A stretch of DNA of 64,000 nucleotides from Tomitella cavernea. Its GTDB lineage: Bacteria > Actinomycetota > Actinomycetes > Mycobacteriales > Mycobacteriaceae. Position numbers and translations under genes: made by a program. How positions within the stretch are numbered: position 1 is the first letter of the stretch; the number at the start of each line of letters is the position of its first letter. The notes beneath the pieces were generated by a model that was not told the DNA's origin, made no database searches, and saw nothing but the letters and a program-made list of their open reading frames with translations. The stretch spans positions 41,193-105,192 of the forward strand of contig NZ_JAENKO010000006.1 in assembly GCF_016599145.1 (NCBI RefSeq). Reading direction: 5' to 3'. Positions 28,328 to 39,486 of this stretch are shown here, in pieces.

Positions 28328-28732
28328 ATGTCGAATCAGCTGGACGTGCGTGGGGACGAGTGCGGGTGCCGCGGAGGATTGCTCGTCGCGCCGGTGGGAG
28401 GCGAGGAAGCCGTCGAACTGTCGCGGGTGTTCAAGGCGCTGGGCGACCCGGTACGGCTGCGCCTGCTGTCGATGATCGCCTCACACGACGGTGGCGAGGT
28501 GTGCGTGTGCGACTTGACGCCGGCCTTCGACCTGACACAGCCGACGATCTCGCACCATCTCAAGCAGCTGCGGCAGGCCGGCCTGATCGGCTCGGAGCGC
28601 CGGGGCACCTGGGTGTACTACTGGCTGCTTCCGGAGGCGACCGACCGTCTCGCCGCCCTGTTCACCCGGCCCGTCGGGTCGGCGGACGCCCCGCATGTCC
28701 AGGCGGCCGATGCGACGGAGGCGCCGGCATGA
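28328..28732 (+). CDS. arsR: ArsR/SmtB-family arsenic-responsive repressor
   Basis: 134 residues. Winged helix-turn-helix: VFKALGDPVRLRLLSMIASH, then EVCVCDLTPAFDLTQPTISHHLKQLRQAGLI and wing RRGTWVYYWL. The CVC in the recognition-helix approach (ELCVCDL type) is the classic As(III) site; a CGC near the N-terminus (DECGCRGG) may add a third thiol. Arsenite binding should release the operator. The stop overlaps the transporter start (ATGA). Confidence 0.93.
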   Translation: MSNQLDVRGDECGCRGGLLVAPVGGEEAVELSRVFKALGDPVRLRLLSMIASHDGGEVCVCDLTPAFDLTQPTISHHLKQLRQAGLIGSERRGTWVYYWLLPEATDRLAALFTRPVGSADAPHVQAADATEAPA

Positions 28733-29811
28733 GCGTGGACACCTCCGCGCCCGCAACGCAGCATGCGCAGAAGCTGTCGTTCCTCGACCGGTTCCTGCCG
28801 GTGTGGATCGGACTGGCCATGGCGGCCGGGCTGGGGCTCGGGGCCGTCTTCGAGGGGCTGGACACCACGCTCGACGCCGTGCAGGTCGACGGGGTGTCGG
28901 TGCCGATCGCCCTGGGCCTCCTGATCATGATGTACCCGGTGCTGGCGAAGGTGCGCTACGACCGCGTGGGCGCGATCGCCGGCGACCGCAGGCTCATGGT
29001 CAGCTCCCTGCTGCTCAACTGGATCGTCGGACCGGCGGTGATGTTCACCCTGGCGTGGACGCTGCTTCCGGACCTGCCGGAGTATCGCACCGGCCTCATC
29101 ATCGTCGGACTGGCGCGGTGCATCGCCATGGTGGTCGTCTGGAACGACCTGGCCTGCGGCGACAGGGAGGCCACCGCTGTGCTGGTGGCGATCAACTCGG
29201 TGTTCCAGGTGATCATGTTCGCCGTCCTCGGCTGGTTCTACCTGTCCGTGCTGCCGGGGTGGCTGGGGCTCGAGCAGACGAGCATCGACGCGTCGCCCTG
29301 GCAGATCGCCAAATCGGTGCTGATCTTCCTGGGGATCCCGCTGGTCGCCGGCTATCTCACCCGGCGCCTGGGCGAGCGGGCCAAGGGGCGTCAGTGGTAC
29401 GAGCAGGCCTTCTTGCCGCGGATCGGCCCGTGGGCGCTGTACGGCTTGCTGTTCACGATCGTGATCCTGTTCGCGATGCAGGGCGAACAGATCACCTCCC
29501 GCCCGCTCGACGTGGTGCGCATCGCGCTGCCGCTGCTGCTGTACTTCGCGATCATGTGGGGCGTCGGCTTCGGCACCGGCGCGGCGCTGGGCCTGGGTTA
29601 CAAGCGGACCGTGGCCATGGCGATGACCGCCGCGGGCAACAACTTCGAGCTGGCCATCGCCGTGGCGATCGGCACCTTCGGCGTGGCCTCCGGGCAGGCG
29701 CTGGCGGGGGTGGTCGGCCCGCTGATCGAGGTTCCGATCCTCGTCGGGCTCGCCTACCTGTCGTTGCGGCTGCGCAGGCGCTTCGCGTCGGAACGGGTGG
29801 CGGAGGCATAA
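28729..29811 (+). CDS. acr3: Arsenite efflux permease Acr3
   Basis: 360 residues with ten predicted membrane helices. It contains the conserved Cys131 in IVGLARCIAMVVVWNDLACGD and the ACR3 motif AAGNNFELAIAVAIGTFG. It exports As(III) (and possibly Sb(III)) using the membrane potential. Translation is coupled to arsR by the ATGA overlap. It is homologous to the bile-acid/arsenite permease superfamily; length is typical. Confidence 0.95.
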   Translation: MSVDTSAPATQHAQKLSFLDRFLPVWIGLAMAAGLGLGAVFEGLDTTLDAVQVDGVSVPIALGLLIMMYPVLAKVRYDRVGAIAGDRRLMVSSLLLNWIVGPAVMFTLAWTLLPDLPEYRTGLIIVGLARCIAMVVVWNDLACGDREATAVLVAINSVFQVIMFAVLGWFYLSVLPGWLGLEQTSIDASPWQIAKSVLIFLGIPLVAGYLTRRLGERAKGRQWYEQAFLPRIGPWALYGLLFTIVILFAMQGEQITSRPLDVVRIALPLLLYFAIMWGVGFGTGAALGLGYKRTVAMAMTAAGNNFELAIAVAIGTFGVASGQALAGVVGPLIEVPILVGLAYLSLRLRRRFASERVAEA

Positions 29812-29887
29812 TCTGCGCCGCCGGCGTGACGTCGCGTGCCGGACGCGCCGCGGTCCGCACTTCCATCGTGTCCTCGAAAGGAACCCC

Positions 29888-30322
29888 ATGCCCACCGTGC
29901 CCAGCGTGCTGTTCGTGTGCGTGCACAATGCCGGACGGTCGCAGATGGCGGCCGTCTACCTCTCCGCGCTCGCCGGGGACCGGATCGAAGTCCGCTCGGC
30001 CGGCACCGCCCCCGCCGACGCCGTGAACCCGGCCGCGGTCGAGGCGATGGCGGAGGCGGGCATCGACATCGCGGGCAGCAGCCCGCGGATACTCACCGCG
30101 GACGCCGTCGAAACGTCGACCGTCGTCATCACCATGGGGTGCGGGGACACGTGCCCGGTGTTCCCGGGGATCAGCTACCGCGACTGGGCGCTCGACGACC
30201 CGGCCGGCCGCGGAATCGAGGCCGTGCGGCCCATCCGCGACCGGATCCGGGAGAAGGTCGAGGCGCTGATCGACGAACTTGCACCGGGCACGCCCCGCGC
30301 GGCGCCCGCCGACGCCGGCTGA
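29888..30322 (+). CDS. arsC: Arsenate reductase, low-molecular-weight phosphatase fold
   Basis: 144 residues. The P-loop CVHNAGRSQ has the nucleophile Cys11 and Arg17. MGCGDTCPVFPG carries Cys85 and Cys89, and YRDWALDDPAG is the usual WxxxDP region. It reduces As(V) to As(III) for export by Acr3; the actinobacterial type may use thioredoxin or mycothiol/mycoredoxin. It starts 76 nt after acr3, behind GAAAGGAACCCC, and completes the cassette. Confidence 0.93.
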   Translation: MPTVPSVLFVCVHNAGRSQMAAVYLSALAGDRIEVRSAGTAPADAVNPAAVEAMAEAGIDIAGSSPRILTADAVETSTVVITMGCGDTCPVFPGISYRDWALDDPAGRGIEAVRPIRDRIREKVEALIDELAPGTPRAAPADAG

Positions 30323-30358
30323 ACGGCCGACGCCGGCCGGCCTGCGCACCCGGAACGG

Positions 30359-30871
30359 TCAGCTCACCGTGAAGATGTACCGCGCATCCGGCGAACCGTG
30401 CACGAAGTGCGGGTCCAGGCGCACGCCCGGGCTCGCGGCGGATCCGTCGGTGTTCGTCTGCGCGTGGTAGTTGTTCACCGCGATCGTCACATCGCCGACG
30501 TTCCCCCACCAGGCGGACAGGTGGTAGTCGAGGTACACGCCCACGCCGGGGCCGGCGTCGCTCGCCACGCGCACGGTCTGCGACGTGTGCGGGGCGATGG
30601 TGTGCGAGGGGCCGTCGACCCAGTGCCCGTCGGGGGCGTGGCCGCCGGTGAAGTACATCGTCGCGTCGGTGTTGTTGGTGACCACCGTGGTGATCGTCGC
30701 CTCGGCCGGCGCGGGCTGCAGGCACAGGGAACCATCGGGCGTGATGCACAGCGACCCCACCGGGATCGCGGGCGGCGGCGTGGCGGAGGCCCCCGTGGCG
30801 GCCGAGACGCCGATGGCGGCGGCGGCCGTGGCCGTGAGGATTCCTGCGGAGATCGCGCTGCGGATCTTCAT
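30359..30871 (-). CDS. Secreted beta-rich protein, paralogue B
   Basis: 170 residues, the same length as paralogue A. Signal peptide MKIRSAISAGILTATAAAAIG with cleavage after ASA (ATGASATP). The mature part has SLCITPDGSLCLQPAP (two Cys, possible disulfide loop absent in A), then TTVVTNNTDATMYFTGG, DGHWVDGPSHTI, GVYLDYHLSAWWGNVGDVTIAVNNYHAQTN and SPDARYIFTVS. Aromatic residues and NNT/G-x-W motifs suggest a beta-sandwich, perhaps aegerolysin/ET79-like. It converges with arsC and shares both upstream elements with A. Function unknown. Confidence 0.75.
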   Translation of the reverse strand: MKIRSAISAGILTATAAAAIGVSAATGASATPPPAIPVGSLCITPDGSLCLQPAPAEATITTVVTNNTDATMYFTGGHAPDGHWVDGPSHTIAPHTSQTVRVASDAGPGVGVYLDYHLSAWWGNVGDVTIAVNNYHAQTNTDGSAASPGVRLDPHFVHGSPDARYIFTVS

Positions 30872-30911
30872 GATGACTCCTATTGCGGGACTGTGTGTTT
30901 CGTCTGCATCG

Positions 30912-30937
30912 CCGGTGTGATCCGGCGATGCACCCAC
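30912..30937 (-). promoter_or_regulatory. Conserved element a, copy 2
   Basis: A block 41 bp upstream of paralogue B almost identical to 25812-25837; the differences are one base in the CTCC/ATCC region and CATCC versus CACCC. Confidence 0.6.
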
Positions 30938-30986
30938 AGTCCCTCGGAATCAGAGCCGGGTCTGTCCCGTGGCGGGAGGATCCGGC

Positions 30987-31016
30987 GGGGGAATGCGCGG
31001 TTCCACCGAATGGGGG
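30987..31016 (-). promoter_or_regulatory. Conserved element b, copy 2
   Basis: GGGGGAATGCGCG-N2-TCCACCGA-N2-GGGGG on the plus strand, matching 25886-25916. It ends 2 bp before the flavohemoglobin stop codon, so it is confined to the gap and is not coding. Confidence 0.6.
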
Positions 31017-31017
31017 A

Positions 31018-32169
31018 TCAGTACGGGTCGAAGGCGATGTTCTCGCGGGGCGTGCCGGCCGCGAGGAGCCGGCCCACGGTGGCCTCGACCATCTTGGGTG
31101 AACCGCACACCAGCACGCGCCGGTCCGACCACGCTCCGTATGACGTGACGACGTCGGCGAGCGTGCCCGTCTGCCGCGAGTGCATACCCGGCTCGTAACG
31201 GCTGTCGGTGCCCGTGAGCCACCAAGGGTCCTCGGTCTCCTCCGACACCGGCACCACGGTGAGCCACGGGTTCGTGATGGACAGCCGCCACAGTGTGGGC
31301 ATCTCGGTGAGGTCTCCGGGATGCCGCGCGCCGTAGAACAGGTGCACCCGGGGATTCTCGCCGAAGCGGGCCATGTCCACGATGATCGACCGCATGGGGG
31401 CCACCCCGGAACCGCCCGCGACCATGAGCACGTCGCAGCCGGCGTCGCGGTCCACCTGCATCGACCCGTGCGCCGCGCCGAGCCGCCACCGGTCGCCCAC
31501 CCGCGTACCGGACACCACCGGGCCGCTGACGTCGCCGCCTGGGACGGTGCGGACGAGGAACTCCACCTGACCGCCGGGGTTGGGCGGGATGGTGGGGGAG
31601 AGGTAGCGCCAGCCGCCCAACGTGGTGCGCACGCTCAGGTACTGGCCCGCCCGGTAGGGGACGGGTGCCTCGGCCTGCAGGCGGATGACGGCCTGGTCCC
31701 GGGTGGCCCGGATGTGCTCGACCACCGTCGCCTCGACGAAGGCCGGTCCCGGGTCCTTGGCGGCGCCCGCGTTCATCAGCTCAGTGGTGGCGCGCACCAG
31801 TAGCAGCAGGAGCTTGTCGATCTCCGGGGTGCGCCGGTGGGCCAGTCGCTGCGAGATGACCATCGCCATCGACTTGCGGAAGGCCGAATAGTCCTCGGTG
31901 GCGGCCCCGAACTTGCGGTGATCGCGGCCCAGCTGGCCCAGGAACGCCATCATGGCGGGTTCTGCGTCGGGGTCGTCGATCGAGCGCACCACGTACACGA
32001 GGACGTCCATGAACACCGCGCGGTGCTCGACCATGTTCGCCGGGAACATCGCGCGGGCGGCGGGCCGGTACGCGAAGAACCGCGCGAAGATCTCTGCGCT
32101 GAGAGCGTCGGAGTCCTCATGCAGAAACGCCAGGAAGCGTTGTCGCGGGGACGGTTCCGCTGTGGACAT
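31018..32169 (-). CDS. Type II flavohemoglobin-like protein (globin-reductase fusion, Rv0385-like)
   Basis: 383 residues. A globin domain (1-140) with the likely haem-ligand His84 in LGQLGRDHRKFGA, fused to an FAD/NAD-binding ferredoxin-reductase-like half (AGQYLSVRTTLGGWRYLSPTIPPN; MVAGGSGVAPMRSIIVDMA; VLVCGSPKMVEATV). Classical flavohemoglobins detoxify NO; the mycobacterial type II form instead has been linked to D-lactate/quinone redox. It resembles Rv0385, next to clpB in M. tuberculosis. ATG behind GGAAGGGGGTCGC. The FAD motif is YLS rather than the common RxYS, as in type II proteins. Confidence 0.85.
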   Translation of the reverse strand: MSTAEPSPRQRFLAFLHEDSDALSAEIFARFFAYRPAARAMFPANMVEHRAVFMDVLVYVVRSIDDPDAEPAMMAFLGQLGRDHRKFGAATEDYSAFRKSMAMVISQRLAHRRTPEIDKLLLLLVRATTELMNAGAAKDPGPAFVEATVVEHIRATRDQAVIRLQAEAPVPYRAGQYLSVRTTLGGWRYLSPTIPPNPGGQVEFLVRTVPGGDVSGPVVSGTRVGDRWRLGAAHGSMQVDRDAGCDVLMVAGGSGVAPMRSIIVDMARFGENPRVHLFYGARHPGDLTEMPTLWRLSITNPWLTVVPVSEETEDPWWLTGTDSRYEPGMHSRQTGTLADVVTSYGAWSDRRVLVCGSPKMVEATVGRLLAAGTPRENIAFDPY

Positions 32170-32398
32170 GCGACCCCCTTCCTGATCGGCACCACGGCCG
32201 CGCACCGACGCGGTCCATCCGGCCTGTACCCGCTGCATCCGCTGCGGGTACAGCGTACTGAACCGGGGGAGGACCCGGCGTCGCGGCAGGTGGCGGGCGT
32301 CTCACGACACCTGCCGGGAGTGCTCCGGGAACCGGTGCTGGAACATGTGTCAGTTCTGGCGATAGTGTCGGGTGGATCACGACGAAAGTGGAGGGACG

Positions 32399-34027
32399 AT
32401 GAGCGACATCCTTACGACGGACTCTGCGGGCACTCCGGGGCCGGCCGGCGTGGCGGGGGCGGCGGACCCCGCTCTGCACCGCATGCAGTACATGCCCGAT
32501 CTGCTGATCCGCGCCCTCGACCGCAACCAGGACAAGCCGGCGTTGTACCTGGGCGACGTGGTGCTCACCGCGGGCGAGGTGCGCGACCAGATCAGCTGCT
32601 TCATCCAGGCCCTCGAATCGCTGGGCGTCGGCAAGGGCACGAAGGCGTCGATGCTGTCGAAGAACCGGCCCGAGGTGCTCATCTCGATGGGGTCGACCAT
32701 CATCGCCGGGTGCCGCAACACCGCGCTGAGCCCCACCGTGGAGCTCGACGCGCACCGCTACATCATCGACGACGCGCAGATCGAGATGCTCGTCTTCGAC
32801 CCCCGCCACTACGAGGAGCGCGCTGCGCAGCTGCGCGATGCGTGCCCCACGCTGACGACGCTGTTGTCGTTGGGGCCGTCGGAGGCGGGCACGGACATCC
32901 TGGCACTGGCCGCCACGTTCGAACCGAGGCCGCTGGTGGCCGCGGATGTGGACGGCGAGGACGCGTCGTCGATGGTGTACACCGGCGGCACCACGGGCAA
33001 GCCGAAGGGCGTCGTCAACACCTTCCGATCGGGTGTGACGCTGCCGCAGATCCAGATGTCGGAGTGGCAGCTGCCCGACGACATGCGCTTCCTGGTGTGC
33101 ACGCCGCTCTCGCACGCCGGCGCCGCGTTCTTCCTGCCGACCCTGCTGCGTGGCGGCGCGTTGGTGGTGCTCGAGCAGTTCTCGCCGGGCGCAGTGCTGG
33201 CGGCGATCGAGAAGTACCGGATCACCTCCACCATGCTGGTGCCGACGATGATCTACATGCTGCTGGATCATCCGGACATCGACCGACGCGACCTGTCCAG
33301 CCTGCAGACCCTGTTCTATGGGGCGTCCGCGATGTCGCCGTCCCGGCTGCGGGAGGGCATGGCCAAGCTGGGGCCGGTGTTCTTCCAGTTCTACGGCCAG
33401 TCCGAGTGCGGGATGAGTATCGCCGTCATGCGTCGCGAGGAGCATCTGCCCGACGACCCGGCGCGGCTCGCCTCCTGCGGCCGGCCGGTGCCGTGGCTGG
33501 ACGTGCGACTGCTCGACGACGACTTGAACGAGGTGGCACGCGGCGAGCTGGGCGAGATCTGCGTGCGCGGTCCCCTGGTCATGCGCGGCTACTGGAACAA
33601 ACCGGAGCAGACCGAGGAGGCGTTGCGCGGCGGGTGGCTGCACACGGGCGACGTCGCGCGCATGGACCGGGGCGGATTCATGACCATCGTCGACCGCAAG
33701 AAGGACATGATCGTCACCGGCGGATTCAACGTGTTCCCGCGCGAGATCGAGGACGTCCTCTCCGCAGACCCGGCCGTCGCCGGCGTCGCCGTCGTGGGCG
33801 TGCCCGATGAGAAGTGGGGCGAAGCCGTCAAGGCGTGCGTGGTCCCGCGTGAGGGCGCCGCCATCGACGCGGACGCGCTGATCGCACGGGTCAAGGACGC
33901 CCTGGGGTCGGTGCACTCGCCCAAGTCGGTCGACGTCATCGACGCGATCCCGGTGACGGGGCTCGGCAAGCCCGACAAGAAGGCGTTGCGGGCGCGGTAC
34001 TGGGAGGGTGCTGAGCGGATGGTATGA
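32399..34027 (+). CDS. Acyl-CoA synthetase (FadD-type AMP-dependent ligase)
   Basis: 542 residues. ATP/AMP motif SMVYTGGTTGKPKGVVN, motif YGQSECGMSIAV, RGYWNKPEQTEEALRGGWLHTGDVA and VDRKKDMIVTGGFNVFPREIE, ending with the catalytic Lys in TGLGKPDKKALR. It should activate a fatty or aromatic acid to its CoA ester. ATG follows GGAGGGACG; a GTG/ATG at 32372 gives nine extra residues. It is divergent from the flavohemoglobin gene. A second FadD-like enzyme lies at 60.3 kb. Substrate not predictable. Confidence 0.92.
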   Translation: MSDILTTDSAGTPGPAGVAGAADPALHRMQYMPDLLIRALDRNQDKPALYLGDVVLTAGEVRDQISCFIQALESLGVGKGTKASMLSKNRPEVLISMGSTIIAGCRNTALSPTVELDAHRYIIDDAQIEMLVFDPRHYEERAAQLRDACPTLTTLLSLGPSEAGTDILALAATFEPRPLVAADVDGEDASSMVYTGGTTGKPKGVVNTFRSGVTLPQIQMSEWQLPDDMRFLVCTPLSHAGAAFFLPTLLRGGALVVLEQFSPGAVLAAIEKYRITSTMLVPTMIYMLLDHPDIDRRDLSSLQTLFYGASAMSPSRLREGMAKLGPVFFQFYGQSECGMSIAVMRREEHLPDDPARLASCGRPVPWLDVRLLDDDLNEVARGELGEICVRGPLVMRGYWNKPEQTEEALRGGWLHTGDVARMDRGGFMTIVDRKKDMIVTGGFNVFPREIEDVLSADPAVAGVAVVGVPDEKWGEAVKACVVPREGAAIDADALIARVKDALGSVHSPKSVDVIDAIPVTGLGKPDKKALRARYWEGAERMV

Positions 34028-34126
34028 GGTGGGGCAGTGGCGGCCGGCGGCCCCGCCCGACTGAGGCGGGGCCGCAGTCCCGGGATCGATCCGGACCTCG
34101 GGCCGACCATGCCTCGCAACTGCGGC

Positions 34127-34615
34127 TCATCGGTTGCGGTCGTCCCGGTCGAGTTCCTCCTCCATCGCTTTCGACAGTTCGCCGACGAACGCCTCGAACG
34201 TCCGCAGCATCCGGGGCGGATAGGTGGAGATCAACGCGTCCAGACGCTCGCCGAGGGGGCGGAAGAACATGTCGGCGCGCTCGTGAATGTACTTGCTGCT
34301 GCGTAGCGTCACGATTCTGCGATCGGCGTGTTCGCGGGTGCGAATGATATGGCCGGCCTCCTCCAGCCGGTTCAGCAGTGCCGTCGTAGCCCCTGATGAC
34401 AGGGGCAGGCTCTTGCTGAGGCGGGCCGGCGAGAGCGGAACGCCCCGCTCCTCCGCTGCGATGATTTGCAGCAGCGCGTTCGCGTCGGTGGCGTGCAAGC
34501 CGAGCCACCGGGCGAAGACCCGGCTGAACTCTGTGAAGTGCCCGCCGAACGTCCGGAGGCCTTCCATCATCCGCTCCCGTTGCGCCACCACGGCCTCGAC
34601 CGACTCTTCCGCCAT
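34127..34615 (-). CDS. MarR-family transcriptional regulator
   Basis: 162 residues with the MarR winged helix: DANALLQIIAAEERGVPLSPARLSKSLPLSSGATTALLNRLEEAGHI then the wing REHADRRIVTL. It is divergent from an MFS drug exporter with an inverted repeat in the shared 94-bp gap, the standard layout for a repressor that is released by a toxic ligand. ATG 34615 follows GGAGGCGCGACC. Confidence 0.92.
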   Translation of the reverse strand: MAEESVEAVVAQRERMMEGLRTFGGHFTEFSRVFARWLGLHATDANALLQIIAAEERGVPLSPARLSKSLPLSSGATTALLNRLEEAGHIIRTREHADRRIVTLRSSKYIHERADMFFRPLGERLDALISTYPPRMLRTFEAFVGELSKAMEEELDRDDRNR

Positions 34616-34672
34616 GGTCGCGCCTCCTCCGCCGTTCCGCCTGTCGTCGTTGACAACGTAGCGCAGTGGAAC

Positions 34673-34691
34673 TAACTTCATAGTCAAGTTA
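34673..34691. promoter_or_regulatory. MarR operator
   Basis: TAACTT-CATAGTC-AAGTTA is a perfect 6-bp inverted repeat with a 7-bp centre in the gap between the divergent MarR and MFS genes, 19 bp before the exporter start. An AT-rich TTACTTTACTAT extends it. Confidence 0.65.
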
Positions 34692-34709
34692 CTTTACTAT
34701 GGAGATGAT

Positions 34710-36326
34710 GTGAAGATTTCACCAGTTGCCCGCAAATGGCTAGGCCTCATCGCCATCGCGTTGGGCGTGGCGATCATCGTGGCGGACACGACGATCGTCA
34801 ACGTGATCGTGCCCACGATCGTCGAGGGCATGGATGCCACCTCGGTACAGGCCCAGTGGATCCTGGAGTCCTACGCCATCTCGTTCGCCGCGTTGCTGCT
34901 ATTGACAGGGCGGATCGCCGACATCGTCGGGGCTCGGCGGGTCTTCCTTCTGGGGGTGGTGGTCTTCGGCCTGACCAGTGCGTTGGCAGGCCTGGCGCCC
35001 TCAAGCGGGATCCTGATCGTCGCTCGATTCCTTCAAGGAGCCGGCGCTGCGATGATCCTGCCCACGTCGCTATCGCTACTCAACGCGACGTTCACCGGCA
35101 AGGCCCGGGGGCAGGCCTTCGCCGTCTGGGGTTCGACGATCGGTGCCGCCGCCGCGCTCGGACCGGTGCTGGGCGGCTGGCTTTCCGAACACTTCTCGTG
35201 GCGCTGGGCATTCGGCATCAACGTGCCCTTGGTGCTGATCATCATCGCGGGAGTTCTGCTCTTCCTGGCGCCGTCGCCCCGTACCAGGGGCCGTATCGAT
35301 ATCCCCGGCGCGCTGTTGTCCGTGGTCGGGCTCGGCCTCCTCGCATTCGGGCTCATCGAGGGCCGGAACTACGGATGGCTGATCACCACCGAGCCGATGC
35401 AGATTCTCGGCTTCACATGGGGTGGCGGGCCTTCTCCCGTGCTGATCGCGTTGGTGGTTGCCGCTGCCACGTTGGCGGGCTTCGTACGTCGGCAGGCTGT
35501 GCTGAGCCGAGGCGACAGCACGTATGCCCTGATGGACGTTCGGCTCTTCCGCATCTCGTCGTTCCGCAACGGGAACATCGCCACCCTCATCATCAGTCTC
35601 GGCGAATTCGGGATCATCGCGGTGCTGCCGCTGTGGATGCAGTTCACGCTCGGTTACAGCCCGCTTCAGTCCGGGCTCGCGCTGGTGCCCGTGGCCATCG
35701 GCAGCTTCTTCGCGAACGGCGCGAGTTTTGGGATGGCCGCTCACGTTTCGCCGCTGAACATGCTGCGCATCGGCCTGGGCCTCGAAGCCGTCGGTTTGGC
35801 AGGGCTGGGCTTGATCGCCGCTACCGACAGCAGTTGGTGGCTGGTCTCTGTGGCGCTGCTGCTCTACGGTGTCGGCGTCGGCTTCGCCACAGCGCAAGTC
35901 ACGAACGTCGTCTTGCAGGACATCCCTGAGAGCAGCGCGGGGCAGGGGGCCGGGGTTCAAAGCGCCTTCCGGCAACTCGGCACCGCGCTGGGAATCGCAC
36001 TGCTCTCGACTGTGTTCTTCACGACGCTCGGCTCGCGGCTGTCGACACGACTGGCCGACGCGGGCCTGTCAGGCGGGCAGGTGGACACCTTGACCTCGTC
36101 AGTCACCGATAGTGCGGGCGCGGTGATCGACTCGCTTGCGGCCAATCCGAGCACATCGTTCGTTGCCGATGCTGCGCGGATGGCCATGACCGAGGGCATC
36201 AACCTCGGCGGTTTCATAGCAGCCGGTTTCCTTGTGATCGGGCTGCTTGCCACGGCATTCATCCCCAACCGGCCCGTGCCAGCAGAAGACGGCGATCCGG
36301 CATCCGCAGAGGGGGCGACGCTCTAG
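34710..36326 (+). CDS. MFS multidrug exporter, DHA2 (14-helix EmrB/QacA) family
   Basis: 538 residues with about 14 membrane helices. Seen: helix-1 motif IIVADTTIVNVIVPTI (motif D1), TGRIADIVGARRVFLLG (motif A), LQGAGAAMILPTSLSLL (motif B) and GSTIGAAAALGPVLGGWLSEHFSWRWAFGINVP (motif C and H-S-W-R-W). It exports drugs or metabolites by proton antiport. GTG start behind GGAG. Regulated by the adjacent MarR protein by inference. Confidence 0.93.
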   Translation: MKISPVARKWLGLIAIALGVAIIVADTTIVNVIVPTIVEGMDATSVQAQWILESYAISFAALLLLTGRIADIVGARRVFLLGVVVFGLTSALAGLAPSSGILIVARFLQGAGAAMILPTSLSLLNATFTGKARGQAFAVWGSTIGAAAALGPVLGGWLSEHFSWRWAFGINVPLVLIIIAGVLLFLAPSPRTRGRIDIPGALLSVVGLGLLAFGLIEGRNYGWLITTEPMQILGFTWGGGPSPVLIALVVAAATLAGFVRRQAVLSRGDSTYALMDVRLFRISSFRNGNIATLIISLGEFGIIAVLPLWMQFTLGYSPLQSGLALVPVAIGSFFANGASFGMAAHVSPLNMLRIGLGLEAVGLAGLGLIAATDSSWWLVSVALLLYGVGVGFATAQVTNVVLQDIPESSAGQGAGVQSAFRQLGTALGIALLSTVFFTTLGSRLSTRLADAGLSGGQVDTLTSSVTDSAGAVIDSLAANPSTSFVADAARMAMTEGINLGGFIAAGFLVIGLLATAFIPNRPVPAEDGDPASAEGATL

Positions 36327-36601
36327 GGGCGAAACTCGCAGCCGCTCGGTCGGGGTGCGGCGGGTGGGGTTCGGGCAGGCATGAGCGGTGCGGGGCTTCG
36401 CGGGCGGGCAGGCCGGGGAGGTCCCGCACTGTTTCCGCATCTGTGCGGGTATCGCCGGCCGGGCGATGTAGGACTTCGGATGCGCCTCCGTCTGCACAGT
36501 GCAGCGTTGTGCGCCGAGGCCGCGCGGGTTGGAGGAATGGGCGCAATGCCCGTGGACCACGCGTGTGTCGTACATCATGCAATAGCGGCGCGCCGACGTG
36601 T
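36327..36601. other. Gene-free stretch between the exporter and clpB
   Basis: About 275 bp with no convincing coding region; short open frames here lack ribosome sites and family features. It leads into the HspR boxes of clpB. Confidence 0.5.
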
Positions 36602-36622
36602 ATTGAGTGGAATAGACTCACC
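36602..36622. promoter_or_regulatory. HAIR box 1 upstream of clpB
   Basis: ATTGAGT-N7-ACTCACC matches 11 of 14 conserved positions of the HspR box CTTGAGT-N7-ACTCAAG. It lies 118 bp before the clpB ATG. Confidence 0.7.
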
Positions 36623-36631
36623 TATCCCAAG

Positions 36632-36652
36632 GTTGAGTGAGTCAGTATCAAC
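36632..36652. promoter_or_regulatory. HAIR box 2 (degenerate) upstream of clpB
   Basis: GTTGAGT-N7-TATCAAC keeps most of the left half and TCAA of the right half of the HspR box. Its centre is 30 bp downstream of box 1, i.e. about three helical turns on the same face. Confidence 0.5.
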
Positions 36653-36739
36653 AATATCGGCTCAGCGGTGCGCACGGGGCGTGAGATCCCAAGACGGGTT
36701 CGCGCCGCGGCCCGGTCCGACCCGTGAAGAGGGGTGGAA

Positions 36740-39301
<2,562 letters not shown>

Positions 39302-39486
39302 CGGAGTCGGCCGTAGGTGAGACGCCGGTCTCGCTCACGGCCGCCTCATGACCAACATCATAGGCGGTACCGGCCGTCATAGGTAGATTTGGTGTGTCCG
39401 GCATGCACAGAATGTTCACGGGGGCGGCGTGCGCTGCGCACCACCCAGGGTCCGGCCGGAGCCGGGCCCCGACGAAGGGACACGAC

